Counted from the first letter of the stretch, positions 8,542-19,927 are shown. The stretch: DNA of 64,000 bases from Amycolatopsis sp. NBRC 101858 (GCF_030269325.1 NZ_BSTD01000001.1:496001-560000); one strand, 5' to 3'. Program-made: numbers and translations. The notes: generated by a model from the letters alone, not told the origin.

Positions 8542-9723
8542 CTACAGGTCCCCGAGGGCCGTGACCGGCGATTCGACGCAGTCCGCGACGAACCGCAGGA
8601 ACCCGCCCGCCGTGCCGCCGTCGCAGACGCGGTGGTCGAAGGCCAGCGTCAGCTCGCAGACCTTCCGCACACCCAGCGCGCCGTCGACCACCCACGGCCG
8701 GTCGATGATCCGGCCGATGCCGAGGATCGCGGCCTCGGGGTGGTTGATGATCGCGGCCGAACCGTCGACGCCGAAGACGCCGTAGTTGTTCACGGTGAAC
8801 GTGCCGCCGGTGAGGTCCGCGGGCGCGAGCTTGCCGTCGCGCGCGGTGCGGGCACGGTCGCCGATGGCCGCCGAGAGGTCCCGGGTGGACAGCTCCCCCG
8901 CGTCCCGCACGACCGGCACGACGAGCCCGCGGTCGGTCTGGGCGGCGAAGCCGAGGTGGATCTCGTCCAGCAGCACGATCTCGTCGCCCTCGACGCGCGA
9001 GTTCAGCTCGGGGTACTTCTTCAGCCCCGCGACGGCGAACCGCGCGATCAGCCCGAGCAGGCTGACCGGCCGGTCCGTCTTGGCGTTGAGGGCCGCCCGC
9101 GCGGCGACCAGCCCCGACGCGTCGACGTCCACCCAGACCGTGGCCTCGGGGATCTCGCGGCGGGACGTCGTGAGCTTGTCGGCGACGGCCTTGCGGATCC
9201 CGGTGAGCGGGATGCGTTTGCCCTTCGCGCCTTTCGCGGTGGGCTTCAGGGCCGCCTCGACATCGGCGCGGCGGATGATGCCGTCCGCGCCGGTGGCGGT
9301 GACCTTCGCGAGGTCGATCCCGTTGTCCGAAGCCAGCTTCCGGACGAACGGCGAGATCACGCCGGGCGCCTTGGCCTTCGGCGCGGGCGCTTCGACGCGG
9401 CGGACGCGCTTGCGCCGGGTCGTCGGCGCGGTGCCGTAGCCGATGAGGACGTTGCCGCTGCCGGAAGAGGTCGTCACGCCGGGCTCGGCGAACCCGCCGA
9501 CGGACAGCAGCGGCGCGCCGACCGGCAGCAGCTGCCCCGGCTCGCCGTGCAGCGCGGACACCACGCCGGCGAACGGCACGGGCACCTCGACCGCCGCCTT
9601 CGCCGTCTCGACCTCGACGACGATCTGGTCGACCTTGACCGTGTCGCCGATCGCGACGTGCCAGTTCAGGATCGCCGCCTCGGTCAGGCCCTCGCCGAGG
9701 TCCGGCAGCAGGAAGTCAGGCAC
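8542..9723 (-). CDS. bkdC: Branched-chain 2-oxoacid dehydrogenase E2 (dihydrolipoyl acyltransferase)
   Basis: E2 core of a 2-oxoacid dehydrogenase complex, 393 residues. An N-terminal lipoyl domain has the lipoylated Lys at about K42 (VETAKAAVEV). A peripheral subunit-binding domain follows near 125-160 (PFVRKLASDNGIDLAKV...GADGIIRRADV). The C-terminal acyltransferase domain ends with the catalytic FDHRVCDGG (His about 364). It moves the acyl group made by E1 to CoA. GTG start 9723 overlaps the E1beta stop by eight bases, so all three subunits are coupled. No E3 gene is nearby; the complex must borrow a lipoamide dehydrogenase from elsewhere. Assignment to the branched-chain type rests on the separate E1alpha/E1beta genes and the Lrp-type regulator. 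Confidence 0.88.
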   Translation of the reverse strand: MPDFLLPDLGEGLTEAAILNWHVAIGDTVKVDQIVVEVETAKAAVEVPVPFAGVVSALHGEPGQLLPVGAPLLSVGGFAEPGVTTSSGSGNVLIGYGTAPTTRRKRVRRVEAPAPKAKAPGVISPFVRKLASDNGIDLAKVTATGADGIIRRADVEAALKPTAKGAKGKRIPLTGIRKAVADKLTTSRREIPEATVWVDVDASGLVAARAALNAKTDRPVSLLGLIARFAVAGLKKYPELNSRVEGDEIVLLDEIHLGFAAQTDRGLVVPVVRDAGELSTRDLSAAIGDRARTARDGKLAPADLTGGTFTVNNYGVFGVDGSAAIINHPEAAILGIGRIIDRPWVVDGALGVRKVCELTLAFDHRVCDGGTAGGFLRFVADCVESPVTALGDL

Positions 9724-10711
9724 CGGCCACCACCGGGGTGTCGGCCCACTGCAGGCGCGCGATCGTGTCGAGGATCCGGTCGACGTCGGGCAGCATGTGC
9801 CGCTCGAGCTTCGGCGCGGGGTAAGGGATGTCGAGCCCGGTCACGCGCAGCACCGGCGCGTGCAGCTGGTGGAAGCACTGCTCCGTGACGCGAGCGACGA
9901 CCTCGGCGCCGTAGCCGCCGAAGCCGGCGGCCTCGTGCACCACGACGGCCCGCCCGGTGCGGCGCACGGACGCCGTCACGGTCTCGTCGTCGAACGGGCT
10001 CAGCGACCGCAGGTCGACGACCTCGACGTCCCAGCCCTCGGCCGTCGCGGCTTCGGCGGTCTCCAGCGCGGTGGCGACCATCGGGCCGTACGCGATGAGC
10101 GTGACGTCCTTGCCGGTCCTGCGCACGACCGCCTTGTCCATCGCCGGGCCGCTGCGCGTGAAGGTGACCTCTTCGCCCGACCAGTAGCGGGCCTTGGGCT
10201 CGAGGAACACGACCGGGTCCGGCGACTCGATGGCGTCGCGGAGCAGGTCGTAGGCGTCCTGCGCGGTGCCCGGCGTGACGACGCGCAGGCCCGGCGTGTG
10301 CGTGTAGTAGACCTCGCTGGAGTCGCAGTGGTGCTCGACGCCGCCGATGCCGCCGGCGTAGGGGATGCGGATGACCATCGGCAGCGAGAGCGCGCCGCGG
10401 GTGCGGTTGCGCAGCTTCGCGACGTGCGAGGTGATCTGCTCGAACGCGGGGTAGGCGAAGGCGTCGAACTGCATCTCGACGACCGGGCGGAACCCGCCCA
10501 TCGCCATCCCGACGGCGAACCCGACGATGCCGGACTCGGCCAGCGGCGTGTCGAAGCAGCGGTCCTCGCCGAAGTCGGCGGTGATGCCGTCGGTGACCCG
10601 GAAGACGCCGCCGAGCGTGCCGACGTCCTCGCCGAAGACCAGCACGCGGTCGTCGTCCTTGAGCGCGTCCCGCAGGCCTGCGTTGAGCGCCTGCGCCATC
10701 GTGGTCGTCAT
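9716..10711 (-). CDS. bkdB: Branched-chain 2-oxoacid dehydrogenase E1 beta
   Basis: Transketolase-like beta subunit of 331 residues. It opens with the E1beta signature ALNAGLRDALKDDDRVLVFGEDVG and has CFDTPLAESGIVGFAVGMAMGG, HHCDSSEVYYTHTPGLRVV and the C-terminal transketolase domain. With E1alpha it forms the thiamine-diphosphate heterotetramer that decarboxylates 2-oxoisovalerate and related acids. In actinomycetes these products supply branched starter units for fatty acids and secondary metabolites. ATG 10711 overlaps the E1alpha stop (ATGA), and its own stop overlaps the E2 start. The length and the visible motifs look typical. Confidence 0.9.
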   Translation of the reverse strand: MTTTMAQALNAGLRDALKDDDRVLVFGEDVGTLGGVFRVTDGITADFGEDRCFDTPLAESGIVGFAVGMAMGGFRPVVEMQFDAFAYPAFEQITSHVAKLRNRTRGALSLPMVIRIPYAGGIGGVEHHCDSSEVYYTHTPGLRVVTPGTAQDAYDLLRDAIESPDPVVFLEPKARYWSGEEVTFTRSGPAMDKAVVRRTGKDVTLIAYGPMVATALETAEAATAEGWDVEVVDLRSLSPFDDETVTASVRRTGRAVVVHEAAGFGGYGAEVVARVTEQCFHQLHAPVLRVTGLDIPYPAPKLERHMLPDVDRILDTIARLQWADTPVVAGA

Positions 10712-11781
10712 CAGGCCTCCAGTTCGGCTCGGACCATCGCGCGCTGGCGCTGCAGCTGGCGGGTCGGCTCGGCGTAGACGTGGTCGAACAGGGACATCGG
10801 GTCGAGCTCGGCGTCGGCGTTCAGGGTGTCGCGGACGGACTGGGCGAACTCTTCGGCTTCGGCGTGGCAGAGCTCGATTTCGTGCTGGCTCAGCGCGTCC
10901 CCGAGGTAGGTCTCGAGGCGCTTGAGCGGGTCCGCTTCGCGCCACTTCGCGACTTCGTCCGCGTCGCGGTAGCGGGTGGCGTCGTCGGCGTTGGTGTGGG
11001 CGTCGATGCGGTAGGTGTGGGCCTCGACGAGGACCGGGCCCTTGCCTTCGCGGGCGTGCTTCACTGCGTCGTCGAGGACGGCGAGGACCGCGACGGCGTC
11101 GTTGCCGTCGACCTGCTCCGAGCGCATGCCGTAGCCGATTCCCTTGTACGCCAACGCGGGCGCGGCGCTCTGCTTCTCGAAGGGCACGGAGATGGCGTAG
11201 CGGTTGTTCTGCACGAAGAACACCACGGGCGCTTTGAAGACGGCGGCGAAGTTGAGCGCCTCGTGGAAGTCGCCTTCGCTCGTGGCGCCGTCCCCGATGA
11301 GCGCTAGCGCGACGGCGTCTTCGCCGCGTCGCTGCATCGCGTGCGCGAGACCGGCGGCGTGCAGGGTCTGCGTCGCGAGCGGAGTGCACTGAGGCGCTAC
11401 GCGCGTCTCGGTGGGGTTGTAGCCGCAGTGCGCGTCGCCGCGAAGCAGCGTCAGGACTTCGCCGGGCTTCAGGCCGCGCGCGACGAGGGCGACGGAGTCG
11501 CGGTAGGTGGGGAAGAGCCAGTCGTTGTCCTGGAGGGCGAGCGCCGCGGCGACCTGGCAGGCCTCCTGGCCGGCGCTGGAGGGGTAGACGGCGAGGCGGC
11601 CCTGCTTGGTGAGGGCGGTCGCCTGGACGTCGAACCGGCGGCCCAGGACCATCAGCCGGTAGGCGGCTTTCAGGCGGTCCTTCGTGGGCTCGGCGTAGTC
11701 GCCGTGCTGGTCGGCGCGCGTCCCGTCCTCGGCGACGAACCGCACCGGCGACGCGGACGGCAGCAGGGTCTCCACGGCCAT
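10711..11781 (-). CDS. bkdA: Branched-chain 2-oxoacid dehydrogenase E1 alpha
   Basis: Thiamine-diphosphate-binding alpha subunit of 356 residues. The ThDP/metal motif is visible as GDGATSEGDFHEALNFAAVFKAPVV..NN (GDG...NN), and TYRIDAHTNADD is the phosphorylation-loop region of E1alpha. It is the first gene of the bkdABC operon. I start at ATG 11781, where GAGAGG on the minus strand (11798-11793) is about 11 bases upstream. GTG codons at 11793 and 11790 are too close to that site. It is divergent from an Lrp-type regulator across 77 bases, so control by that regulator is likely. Confidence 0.88.
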   Translation of the reverse strand: MAVETLLPSASPVRFVAEDGTRADQHGDYAEPTKDRLKAAYRLMVLGRRFDVQATALTKQGRLAVYPSSAGQEACQVAAALALQDNDWLFPTYRDSVALVARGLKPGEVLTLLRGDAHCGYNPTETRVAPQCTPLATQTLHAAGLAHAMQRRGEDAVALALIGDGATSEGDFHEALNFAAVFKAPVVFFVQNNRYAISVPFEKQSAAPALAYKGIGYGMRSEQVDGNDAVAVLAVLDDAVKHAREGKGPVLVEAHTYRIDAHTNADDATRYRDADEVAKWREADPLKRLETYLGDALSQHEIELCHAEAEEFAQSVRDTLNADAELDPMSLFDHVYAEPTRQLQRQRAMVRAELEA

Positions 11782-11858
11782 GGCGCACACCACCTCTCGC
11801 AGACATATGATGCTGAAATGGTGGTTCTTGGTGGTCGTGTGTTCAAGGGCTCGGCGGA

Positions 11859-12389
11859 ATGAGCGACAAACGGTCTTTCACTGCGCCTCCGGCTGACCAA
11901 ACGTCTTTCCCGGCGTCGGCTGTCGGCGGCCTTCCGGGACGAACGGTCCCGGCCCTCGACGAGGTCGACCGGGCGATGCTGGCGGAGCTGTCCGCGGACG
12001 GCCGCCTGGCGGTCCGGGCGCTGGCGGAGAAGCTGCACATTTCGCGCACGAACGCGTACGCGCGGTTGGAGCGCTTGATGGCGGAGGGCGTGATCACGGG
12101 CTTCGGCGCGCGCATCGACCCGCGGCGGGCCGGGCTGGGGACGTCGGCGTACATCATGGTGACGGTCGAGCAGACGTCCTGGCGCACGATGGCGACGGAC
12201 CTGCACGAGATCCCGTACGTCGACCACGTGGCGCTGGTGGGTGGCGACTTCGACATCCTGCTGCTGGTCCGCACCCCGGACAACACAACGCTCCGAGACG
12301 TGGTCCTGGAGCGCCTCCAGGCCCTGGAGGGAGTCCGGTCGACGCGGACGTGGCTGATCTTCGAGGAGCTACCCGGCTCAGTACTCTGA
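11859..12389 (+). CDS. bkdR: Lrp/AsnC-family regulator of the bkd operon
   Basis: Transcription factor of 176 residues. A ~30-residue disordered N-terminal extension precedes the AsnC-type winged helix (DEVDRAMLAELSADGRLAVR, then LHISRTNAYARLERLMAEGVI). A RAM effector-binding domain follows (about 85-170). Lrp-family proteins form octamers or dimers that sense amino acids. Divergent placement next to bkdABC matches the known BkdR arrangement in actinomycetes and pseudomonads, so it probably responds to branched-chain amino acids. The 77-base gap must hold both promoters; I see no clear Lrp box. A large inverted array of 21-bp repeats begins within a few bases of its stop codon. Confidence 0.85.
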   Translation: MSDKRSFTAPPADQTSFPASAVGGLPGRTVPALDEVDRAMLAELSADGRLAVRALAEKLHISRTNAYARLERLMAEGVITGFGARIDPRRAGLGTSAYIMVTVEQTSWRTMATDLHEIPYVDHVALVGGDFDILLLVRTPDNTTLRDVVLERLQALEGVRSTRTWLIFEELPGSVL

Positions 12390-12391
12390 CC

Positions 12392-12695
12392 CGTGTCGTC
12401 CCTCCAATCACGCGTGTCGCCCCCTCAATCACGCGTGTCGCCCCTCCAATCACGCGAGATGCCCGCCTGATCACGCGAGATGCCTCTCCAAGCACGCGAG
12501 TTGCGGGCTCCACGCACGCAGCCGGGGGGTCACTTGCGCGGCGCGAGGAGCCGGCTCGCGTGCCCAGTGGGTCGGCTCGCGTACTTGGACGGTCGGCTCG
12601 CGTGCCCGGAGAGTCGGCTCGCGTGATTGAAGGGTCGACTCGCGTGACTGGAGAGTCGACACGCGTGATTGGCGGGTCGACACGGCGCTGAGCCG
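12392..12695. repeat. Repeat cluster A: 21-bp units in two inverted arrays
   Basis: About six units read as AATCACGCGTGTCGCC-CTCC from 12392 to 12515. About seven units of the opposite orientation (core CGCGTGATTGGAGGGTCGAC) run from 12545 to 12695. The period is 21 bases. Outer units carry GTCGACACGCGTG and inner units carry GTCGGCTCGCGTG, so the two arms mirror each other and could fold into an imperfect hairpin of roughly 300 bases. It starts directly after the lrp stop codon. The spurious ORFs across it encode repeats such as RVAPSIT and are not genes. No mobile-element gene is present. Confidence 0.85.
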
Positions 12696-12935
12696 AACGT
12701 CCACCCGGGGATCACCCGCACGGACGCATCCTCGCGACCGCCGGGCAGAACCCGTGCCCCGCAGTGCTCTTGACCTTCACCGCGCCACCCGCTAGGCGTG
12801 GCCGCTCTCCCGGCGACTCTTATTTTATGTCGAGAATTAACTTGCGCCCCAACCACCCGAAACTATTGACGGGGTCCCCTCCGCCCGGTGAGGATCGGCC
12901 GGTCCGCCGCCGTTCACCGCAGAATGGACCAGACC
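12696..12935. other. Intergenic region upstream of the GH3 gene
   Basis: No gene is supported here. It holds an unusually AT-rich stretch at about 12819-12842 (TTATTTTATGTCGAG, then AATTAACTTG) and a TTGACG at 12866-12871. These probably contain the promoter and operator of the downstream GH3 gene. I could not fix a convincing -35/-10 pair. Confidence 0.4.
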
Positions 12936-15584
<2,649 letters not shown>

Positions 15585-15591
15585 GTGCCGG

Positions 15592-15622
15592 CCGGGCCGG
15601 GAGCGCAAAGCTCCCGGCCCGG
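15592..15622. terminator. Bidirectional terminator between convergent GH3 and ABC operons
   Basis: Perfect 13-bp stem (15592-15604 with 15610-15622) and a 5-base loop GCAAA. It sits between the GH3 stop at 15584 and the ABC ATPase stop at 15624, so it can serve both strands. Confidence 0.85.
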
Positions 15623-15623
15623 T

Positions 15624-17030
15624 CTACGTTCCGGCGTTCATCGCCACGCTCAGCGCGCGTTCGGACAGCTCCGCCCGCGTCAACCGCGCCACCACGCGGC
15701 CCCGCTGGAACACCAGCACCCGATCACACAGCTCGCACAACTCCGCCAAGTCCGTCGATGCCAGCACCACCGGCTTCCCCGCATCGGCGAGCGAAGCGAT
15801 CACCGCGTGCATCTCGGCCCGCGCGCCGACGTCGACGCCGCGGGTCGGGTCGTCGAGCACCAGCAGGCGGGGGTTCGCTTCGAGCCACTTCGCGAAGACC
15901 ACCTTCTGCTGATTGCCGCCGGACAGCGTATTCACCAGGTCGTCCGGGGCACCGCGGATGCGCAGCCGGGTGATCAGGGCTCGCGCCGCCGCACCGTGCG
16001 CGCGGCGGCGCAACCACCAGCCGCCGTGGCCGGCGCCCAGCCACGCGACCGCGCTCGTGTTCTGCCACAACGGCTTGTCGAGCATCAGCCCGTAGCGCTT
16101 CCGGTCGCTGGGCACGAACGCGATCCCGGCCCGGACGGCCGCGCGCACCGAACGCGGTGCGGGCCGGCCGCCGATGTGGACCCGGCCGTGGCCCGGCGCC
16201 CGCCCGGACAGCGCGGCCAGGACTTCGAGGTGTCCCGCGCCCTGCAGGCCCGCCAAGCCGACGATCTCGCCCTCGCCCACGGCGAAAGCGGGCTCCTCGA
16301 CCACCACCGCGGGTGGCCGGGACCGGGGCGCCGGCCGGGAAGCGACCGAAGCCACCACCCGGTCGCCCAGCATCGCCTCGACCACGCCGTCGAGGTTCAC
16401 CGACTGCACGTCCACGCCGGCCAGCACGACGTGGCCGTCACGCAGCACCGTGATCCGCGACGCGATCCGCAGCACCTCCTCCAGGAAGTGCGACACGTAC
16501 AGCACCGCCACGCCTCGCGACACCAACCGGCGCAGCACCGCCATCAGCCGCGCCACGGCCTCGGCGGGCAACGCCGACGTGGGCTCGTCCAGGATCAGCA
16601 CCGACGGGTTCCGCAGCAGTGCCCGGCCGATCTCCAGCAGCTGCTGGTCGGCCAGCGACAGCGTCCCGGCCGGGGTGTCCAGCGGGACGGTCAAGCCGAG
16701 CTCACCCAGCACCGGCACCGCGAGCTGGGCCATCCGCCGCCGGCTGACCAGCGGGCCGCGCCGCGGCGGGGCGAGCGGGAACAGGTTCTCCGCCACCGTC
16801 AGGTCGGGGAACACCGTCAGCTCCTGCGCCACCAGTGCGACCCCGTCGAAGCCCGACAGCACGCCCGCGTCCGGGCGGAGCACACCGGAGAGGATCTTGA
16901 CCAGCGTCGACTTGCCCGCGCCGTTCTCCCCCACCACCGCGTGCACCTCGCCGGGCCGCAGCGCTATGTCCACTTCGGACAGTGCGGTGACGCCGCCGTA
17001 GCGCCGGGTCAGGCCGGTGGCGCGGAGCAC
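15624..17030 (-). CDS. Ribose-type sugar ABC transporter ATPase (tandem ATPase)
   Basis: RbsA/MglA-type ATPase of 468 residues with two fused nucleotide-binding domains. Domain 1 has Walker A GENGAGKST (34-42) and Walker B VLILDEPTSAL. Domain 2 has the degenerate Walker A typical of this family (LAGLQGAGHLEVLAAL, with no Lys), a signature-like NTLSGGNQQKVVFAKWL, and LLVLDDPTRGVDVG. It powers uptake of a pentose, hexose or polyol together with the binding protein and permease encoded just upstream on the same strand. It is slightly shorter than the usual ~500 residues. The binding-protein stop lies one base before its start, so the genes are co-translated. Confidence 0.9.
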   Translation of the reverse strand: MLRATGLTRRYGGVTALSEVDIALRPGEVHAVVGENGAGKSTLVKILSGVLRPDAGVLSGFDGVALVAQELTVFPDLTVAENLFPLAPPRRGPLVSRRRMAQLAVPVLGELGLTVPLDTPAGTLSLADQQLLEIGRALLRNPSVLILDEPTSALPAEAVARLMAVLRRLVSRGVAVLYVSHFLEEVLRIASRITVLRDGHVVLAGVDVQSVNLDGVVEAMLGDRVVASVASRPAPRSRPPAVVVEEPAFAVGEGEIVGLAGLQGAGHLEVLAALSGRAPGHGRVHIGGRPAPRSVRAAVRAGIAFVPSDRKRYGLMLDKPLWQNTSAVAWLGAGHGGWWLRRRAHGAAARALITRLRIRGAPDDLVNTLSGGNQQKVVFAKWLEANPRLLVLDDPTRGVDVGARAEMHAVIASLADAGKPVVLASTDLAELCELCDRVLVFQRGRVVARLTRAELSERALSVAMNAGT

Positions 17031-17031
17031 G

Positions 17032-18075
17032 TCAGCGAGCCTCGGTCAGCGGACGGATCGAAGCGGCGGGATTCGCCAGGATCCGGTCGATTTCGGGCTT
17101 GTAGAAGTCGTACGCGGCCTGCGTGGACGTCTGGCGCTTGATGACCGCGTCGATGTTCGACGAGTCGACCACCAGCCCCGGCATCCGCAGCCATCCCTGC
17201 GGCAGCGGCTTCTTCTCCTTCACCGACCGGATCAGCAGCGCGGTCACGACGTAGCCCTTGAGGAAGTGCTCGGGGTCGATGGTGACGAAGTCGAGGCCGT
17301 CCTTGACGCCCTGCAACGTCTTCGCGTCGACGTCCGCGCCCGCGACGAGGTACTTGCCGTTCTCCGTCTGCTTGATCTTCGCGAGGTCGTAGCTGTCCGC
17401 GTCGCCGACGCCGAGGAACGCGAGCGCCGCCGGGTTCGCGTGCACCAGAGCCGACCACGCGCCGTAGTTCTGGTTCGGGTCGCTGTAGGTCTGGAACGGC
17501 CCGAGCACCTTGATCCCGGGCGCCTTGGCGTTCAGCGTCTCCTTGATCCCGCGAGCGCGGCTGTCCAGCACCGGCGTCCCGGGGTTCGGGACACCGACGA
17601 CGACCGACCCGGAAGGATTGGCGGGCAAGCGCTTCAGCAATTCCGAAGCGAGCTGGACGCCGAGGTCGTAGTTGTCGTTGCCGACGTAGAACGTGATCTT
17701 GCTGCCGTCGGTGGGCGCGGTGTCGAGCGCGACCACCGGGACGCCCCGGTCGATCGCCGTCGCGGCCGGCCGGGTGAAGATCGGCGGGTCGAGGTTCTCC
17801 AGCACCACGCCGTCCGGGTTGGTCTGCGTGAGGTTGGTGAACAGCTGCTGCTCGGCGGGCCCGTCGGTGTTGGGCGGCCCGACGGCCTTGAAGTCGACGC
17901 CGCCCTCGTGCTGCGCCGCCGTTTCCGCGCCTTCGACCATCTCGTGGGCGAAGTTGAGGCTGATGTTCGCGACGGCGATGCCCATCTTCAAGGACCCGCC
18001 GCCGGAACTACCGGAGCTACCGCAGGCGCTCAGCGTCAGGCACGTGATCAGGACCAGGATCGGGGTGCGTTTCAT
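17032..18075 (-). CDS. Sugar ABC transporter substrate-binding lipoprotein (RbsB-like)
   Basis: Periplasmic-binding-protein family lipoprotein of 347 residues. The signal peptide ends in the lipobox LSAC, followed by a Ser/Gly linker (GSSGSSGGG). The mature part has the type I sugar-binding fold: VPVVALDTAPTDGSKITFYVGNDNYDLGVQLASELL is split over the two lobes, and there is a late hinge strand. It captures the sugar outside the membrane for the adjacent permease and ATPase. ATG 18075 has a strong GAGGAGG ribosome site. The upstream permease gene runs 59 bases into this gene, an unusually long same-strand overlap. The ligand is unknown. Confidence 0.88.
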   Translation of the reverse strand: MKRTPILVLITCLTLSACGSSGSSGGGSLKMGIAVANISLNFAHEMVEGAETAAQHEGGVDFKAVGPPNTDGPAEQQLFTNLTQTNPDGVVLENLDPPIFTRPAATAIDRGVPVVALDTAPTDGSKITFYVGNDNYDLGVQLASELLKRLPANPSGSVVVGVPNPGTPVLDSRARGIKETLNAKAPGIKVLGPFQTYSDPNQNYGAWSALVHANPAALAFLGVGDADSYDLAKIKQTENGKYLVAGADVDAKTLQGVKDGLDFVTIDPEHFLKGYVVTALLIRSVKEKKPLPQGWLRMPGLVVDSSNIDAVIKRQTSTQAAYDFYKPEIDRILANPAASIRPLTEAR

Positions 18076-19060
18076 GGTTCCTCCTCGAGCGAGGGAACAG
18101 GCCGTGACCGCGTGTGCGGCGCAGCACGCTGTCGAAGGCGACGGCGACCAGGATCACCGCGCCGGTGGCGAATGTCGTCCAGTTGATCGGCACCTGCAGG
18201 AACACCAGGCTGGCGGCGACGGTGGTGAGGATGAGGTTGCCGAGCACCGCGCCCGGCACCGAGCCGCGGCCGCCGGCGAGCGGGGTGCCGCCGATGATGC
18301 ACGCGGCGATCGCGGTCAGCTCGTAGCCGTTGCCGACGGTCGGGTCGCCCGCGGTGAAGAACGCCAGCCCGAGCACGGCCGCGACCCCGCCCATGAAGCC
18401 GGACAGCCCGAGCGCGGCGATCCGCGTCCGGGCGATCGGCAGGCCGCTGAACTCGGCGGCGTCCGGGTTCGACCCGACGGCCCGCACCCGCGCCCCGAAC
18501 CGGGTCCGGGTGAACACCACCGTGAGCAGCACGGTGGCGACGAGCAGCACCCAGACCGACGTCGGCACGCCGGCCAGCTCCCCGCCGAGCACGCTGAAGA
18601 ACGCGTGGTCCAGGGGCATGCCGCTGATCTGCTTGCCGTCGGCCAGCGCGAGCGCGGCGCCGCGGAAGAGCAGCGCGGCGGCGAGGGTGACGATGAACGA
18701 CGGCAGCCGCAGGTACGTCGTGATCACGCCGTTGAGGCAGCCGAGCGCGGTCGCGGCCAGCAGGATCGCCGGCAGCGCGAGCCACGGCGACCAGCCGTCG
18801 CGGATCAGCACGGCACCCAGCACGATGCCGAGCGCGTACTGCCCGCCGAGTGACAGGTCGACCTCGCGCATCGCGAGCGGGAACACCATCCCGCAGGCCA
18901 TCAGGCCGACGTAGACCGAGCTCTGCGCGGTGGAGAGCAGGTTGACCGGCCGCAGGAAGTCCGGGTGCGCCAGCCCGACGACACCCACCAGGACGGCCAG
19001 GACGAGCACGACGCCGAGCTCGTCGCGCAGGACGTGGCGATACCACGGGGGCGTGGACAT
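18017..19060 (-). CDS. Sugar ABC transporter permease (RbsC-like)
   Basis: Membrane protein of 347 residues with about ten hydrophobic segments and the RbsC-family pattern: REVDLSLGGQYALG near the N terminus, RLPSFIVTLAAALLFRG, and AACIIGGTPLAGGRGSVPGAVLGNLIL near the C terminus. It forms the translocation channel for the ribose-type importer. I start at ATG 19060. The reading frame continues past the binding protein's start and stops at 18017, so about 20 C-terminal residues are encoded in the overlap. It is the first gene of the three-gene importer operon and is divergent from an SDR gene. The shared control region carries two inverted repeats. Confidence 0.88.
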   Translation of the reverse strand: MSTPPWYRHVLRDELGVVLVLAVLVGVVGLAHPDFLRPVNLLSTAQSSVYVGLMACGMVFPLAMREVDLSLGGQYALGIVLGAVLIRDGWSPWLALPAILLAATALGCLNGVITTYLRLPSFIVTLAAALLFRGAALALADGKQISGMPLDHAFFSVLGGELAGVPTSVWVLLVATVLLTVVFTRTRFGARVRAVGSNPDAAEFSGLPIARTRIAALGLSGFMGGVAAVLGLAFFTAGDPTVGNGYELTAIAACIIGGTPLAGGRGSVPGAVLGNLILTTVAASLVFLQVPINWTTFATGAVILVAVAFDSVLRRTRGHGLFPRSRRNHETHPDPGPDHVPDAERLR

Positions 19061-19067
19061 AGCCGCG

Positions 19068-19130
19068 AAGGTCACCAGCCGGGCGCGGGTTCGGCAAGAC
19101 GCGCGTTTCGGTGGGTGAAACGGTGACCTT
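19068..19130. promoter_or_regulatory. Divergent control region with two inverted repeats
   Basis: AAGGTCACC (19068-19076) and GGTGACCTT (19122-19130) form a perfect 9-bp inverted repeat 45 bases apart. Inside it CGTTTC (19104-19109) and GAAACG (19117-19122) form a second one with a 7-base gap. The region separates the importer operon from the SDR-GMC-IclR genes. It is the natural place for the IclR protein encoded at 21364-22134 to bind. Confidence 0.55.
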
Positions 19131-19165
19131 GTCGCGACCCGGCCCCGGCCGCCACGCTGCCCGCC

Positions 19166-19909
19166 ATGTCGTCCACCAGCCGGGTCGCCGTCGTCACCGG
19201 GGCCGCGCGCGGGCTCGGCCAGGAGTTCGCCGTGACCTTGGCCGGGCTGGGCCACCGCGTGGCCGGCTGGGATGTGGACAGCCAGGCCGAGACGGCCGCG
19301 CGGATCGCCGCCGCCGGCGGGGAGTTCCGGCCGGTGACGGTCGACGTGACGGACCCGGTCGCCGTCGAGGCCGCGGTGGACGAGGTGGTGACCGCCTTCG
19401 GCGCGCTGCACATCGTGGTGAACAACGCCGGGATCTACCCGCCGATCGCGTTCGAAGAGACCACTGTGGACGATTGGCGCCGGGTGCTGCGGCTGAACCT
19501 GGAGGGGCCGTTCCTGGTGACCCAGGCCGCGCTGCCGCACCTGCGGGCGGCGGGCTGGGGCCGGATCGTGAACATCGTGTCGGCGGTCGTGTTCCTCGGG
19601 CCGCCGGACCTGGTCGCGTACACGACGTCGAAGGCGGGCCTGGTCGGGTTCACCCGCGCGCTGGCCAACGCGGTCGGCGCGGAAGGCATCACGGTGAACG
19701 CGATCTCGCCCGGGCTGGTGTCGACCGCGACCGCCGCGCGGACGACCGGCGCCGGGGGCGGGTTCGAGCGCGTCCGGGCGAGCCAGGCGGTGCCGCGCAC
19801 GGAGGGCCCGGCGGACGTGGTGTCGACCCTGCGGTACGTCTGCGACGAGGGCAGCGGCTTCCTGACCGGCCAGACGCTGAACGTGGACGGTGGTTCGGCG
19901 TTCCGATAA
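19166..19909 (+). CDS. Short-chain dehydrogenase/reductase
   Basis: Classical SDR of 247 residues. The NAD(P) motif TGAARGLG is at 11-18, NNAG at 86-89, and the catalytic Ser139, Tyr152 and Lys156 are visible (NIVSA; YTTSK). The C-terminal GQTLNVDGGSAFR is family-typical. Asp at the end of beta2 (GWDVDSQ) favours NAD. It probably oxidises or reduces a sugar, polyol or keto-sugar imported by the divergent ABC system. It is the first gene of a likely SDR-GMC-IclR operon, with the GMC gene starting 18 bases after its stop. The specific substrate cannot be read from the sequence. Confidence 0.85.
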   Translation: MSSTSRVAVVTGAARGLGQEFAVTLAGLGHRVAGWDVDSQAETAARIAAAGGEFRPVTVDVTDPVAVEAAVDEVVTAFGALHIVVNNAGIYPPIAFEETTVDDWRRVLRLNLEGPFLVTQAALPHLRAAGWGRIVNIVSAVVFLGPPDLVAYTTSKAGLVGFTRALANAVGAEGITVNAISPGLVSTATAARTTGAGGGFERVRASQAVPRTEGPADVVSTLRYVCDEGSGFLTGQTLNVDGGSAFR

Positions 19910-19927
19910 GCGCGCTGAGGGGGCGAC

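Noticed and set aside
12350..12691. ORF encoding repeated RVAPSIT/ARVPGES-like peptides (113 codons)
   Set aside because: It is only the 21-bp repeat cluster read as codons. There is no ribosome site, and the same pattern appears in several frames and at other clusters.
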